Under the pieces are notes generated by a model that was given only the letters and a program-made list of their open reading frames with translations, did not search any database and was not told the DNA's origin. The position numbers and the translations under genes are program-made. 14,558 nt of DNA from an uncultured Anaerolineae bacterium. GTDB taxonomy: Bacteria; Chloroflexota; Anaerolineae; Anaerolineales; Villigracilaceae. The DNA lies in the NCBI GenBank assembly GCA_903854805.1, contig CAINXK010000168.1:1-14558 (forward strand), read 5' to 3'. This document shows, one piece after another, positions 13,655 through 14,558 of this stretch. Positions within the stretch are counted from its first letter, which is position 1; each line of letters begins with the position of its first letter.

Positions 13655-14558
13655 CTAACGTCCGTACGTATTCAGAATAGTCTGGATGCTGTTCAGGTTG
13701 GCCTGCATATCGCTGTTCGTCAGAGCGTCATAATCCGGCAGGAGCACATATACCGAAGCAACCCCTTGTGAATCCAGCCAGTTGGTGGCATCCCCGCTGA
13801 CATCATAGGCAACGAAGGGGGCGGCCGTGTAACCTGAAGCCTTGGCATACAGGTTAGCCAACGGCTGCGAGAATACGCTCACTTCGCCACACCCACCGGG
13901 CACAACCTGCTTGTCTGAACGGGCGCCATAAAAAATGGCGGCCTGTGAAAAACTCTTGATAATAAAGTCACGCAAGACGCGACTCTCAGGCTCGGAGAAG
14001 GCTTCCGAACCAGGGTTGATACTTGCGCTGCGGAATACGGCATTGGCATTCCAGTAGCAATCCCAGTTGCGGTTGAGATCCACCCCGTTGGCGTTCAAAC
14101 GCCCGGCAGGCTGACCCGACTGGATGCCGTTTGCCTGGCTGTCAGGATTGGCATTTAGAATAATATCCAGCGTGATGATGGCCGGCACAAGATCCGGTTT
14201 GTCAGTGAAGGTCTGGTTGAGCATTAGGACCATGTTCACGCTGGCCGGGGCAAAGCCAGCGGCCAGCCCGCCAACTACTACGATATGTCGTGGACCACTG
14301 CCGATCCGCGAAACCATGATGTCGCGCCCACCGGCCGATTTTCCGATGGAAAAGGTTGTGTAGCGCGGGGTCGGCGTGGCGGATGGCAGTAGCACGGCTG
14401 TCGAGTCTGGGGGCGGAGTGGGAGTAGCGGTAGACTGGATCACCATCACAGCCTGCATCGTAGAGATCGACTGTTCCTGCTCAACGATGCGCGTTGCCAG
14501 CCGGCCAACGCTTTCCACCTGGCTCGTCACCGCAAGGACTAGACTCGTGGATTTGACC
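13655..14558 (-). CDS. M14 carboxypeptidase-fold pseudoenzyme (5' end cut by window)
   Basis: This is a paralogue of the downstream M14 lipoprotein, alignable through GVDLNRNWDC, FSEPESRVLRDF and DVSGDATNWL. Every catalytic position is changed (numbering from GTG at 14530): the zinc His and Glu of GGIHGGYE are Ala (GGLAAGFA, A90 and A94), the His of WWHS is Gly (FYGA, G202), and the catalytic Glu of SVEL is Leu (L263). The substrate-binding Asn/Arg pair is kept (DLNRNW, 151-156). It should therefore be inactive but may still bind peptides. A helix (about 5-30) and a Thr/Pro linker precede the domain. GTG at 14530 could start it, but the frame stays open for nine more codons (VKSTSLVLA) to the window edge with no good ribosome site at the GTG, so a signal or membrane segment probably lies beyond. 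The gene ends 12 bp before the active paralogue and is probably co-transcribed. Confidence 0.85.
   Translation of the reverse strand, partial: VKSTSLVLAVTSQVESVGRLATRIVEQEQSISTMQAVMVIQSTATPTPPPDSTAVLLPSATPTPRYTTFSIGKSAGGRDIMVSRIGSGPRHIVVVGGLAAGFAPASVNMVLMLNQTFTDKPDLVPAIITLDIILNANPDSQANGIQSGQPAGRLNANGVDLNRNWDCYWNANAVFRSASINPGSEAFSEPESRVLRDFIIKSFSQAAIFYGARSDKQVVPGGCGEVSVFSQPLANLYAKASGYTAAPFVAYDVSGDATNWLDSQGVASVYVLLPDYDALTNSDMQANLNSIQTILNTYGR

Noticed and set aside
1..14558. Search by eye for CRISPR repeats, tRNA or rRNA genes, phage genes or a defence island
   Set aside because: No spaced direct repeats, tRNA-like cloverleaf, rRNA signature or phage-type gene was found. The AAA+ ATPase alone is not evidence of a defence system.

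Overview
The window most resembles chromosomal DNA of a Chloroflexota bacterium of the Anaerolineae type. This is inferred from gene content and protein style: a CpXC-domain protein, a kinase with the activation-segment form GTLLYTPLEQ, an FHA domain fused to an OmpR/PhoB-like DNA-binding domain, surface proteins with long Thr/Pro linkers, and M14 peptidases with an HGGYEW zinc motif. No rRNA, tRNA, CRISPR array or intact mobile element was seen.

Layout. (1) 1-1315, minus: an HI0933/BaiN-like flavoprotein, cut at its 3' end by the window edge; its frame is open through the left boundary. (2) 1510-4470, plus: a soluble GAF-PAS histidine kinase followed after 45 bp by a CpXC zinc-ribbon protein with a long helical tail, closed by a strong hairpin terminator at 4481-4518. 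(3) 4588-6480: a divergent pair, an FHA-winged-helix regulator (minus) and a Ser/Thr protein kinase with a C-terminal membrane anchor (plus). They share a 252-bp intergenic region rich in dyads. (4) 6451-11532, minus: a probable three-gene operon of AAA+ ATPase, GDPD-family phosphodiesterase and a large membrane-anchored GH3-like protein. The last gene overlaps the 3' end of the Ser/Thr kinase gene by 30 bp. (5) 11726-12190, plus: an Rrf2/IscR-type Fe-S regulator with a near-consensus promoter and a perfect dyad at the predicted transcription start. (6) 12191-12556: a non-coding stretch holding a possible transposase remnant and a possible terminator. (7) 12557-14558, minus: two tandem M14 carboxypeptidase-fold proteins. 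The upstream one, cut by the right edge, has lost every zinc ligand and the catalytic Glu; the downstream one is a lipoprotein that keeps them.

How the genes may work together. The left half is a signalling cluster containing a His kinase, a Ser/Thr kinase and a transcription factor that carries a phospho-Thr-binding FHA domain where a response regulator would carry a receiver. The simplest inference is that the Ser/Thr kinase acts on, or is read by, the divergently encoded FHA regulator. The right half is mostly envelope-related: a GH3-like surface protein, GDPD, and an M14 lipoprotein with its pseudoenzyme partner. The most unusual items are the M14 enzyme/pseudoenzyme pair, the GH3-like protein with a changed acid/base loop, and the IscR-type-1-like operator in front of the Rrf2 gene.
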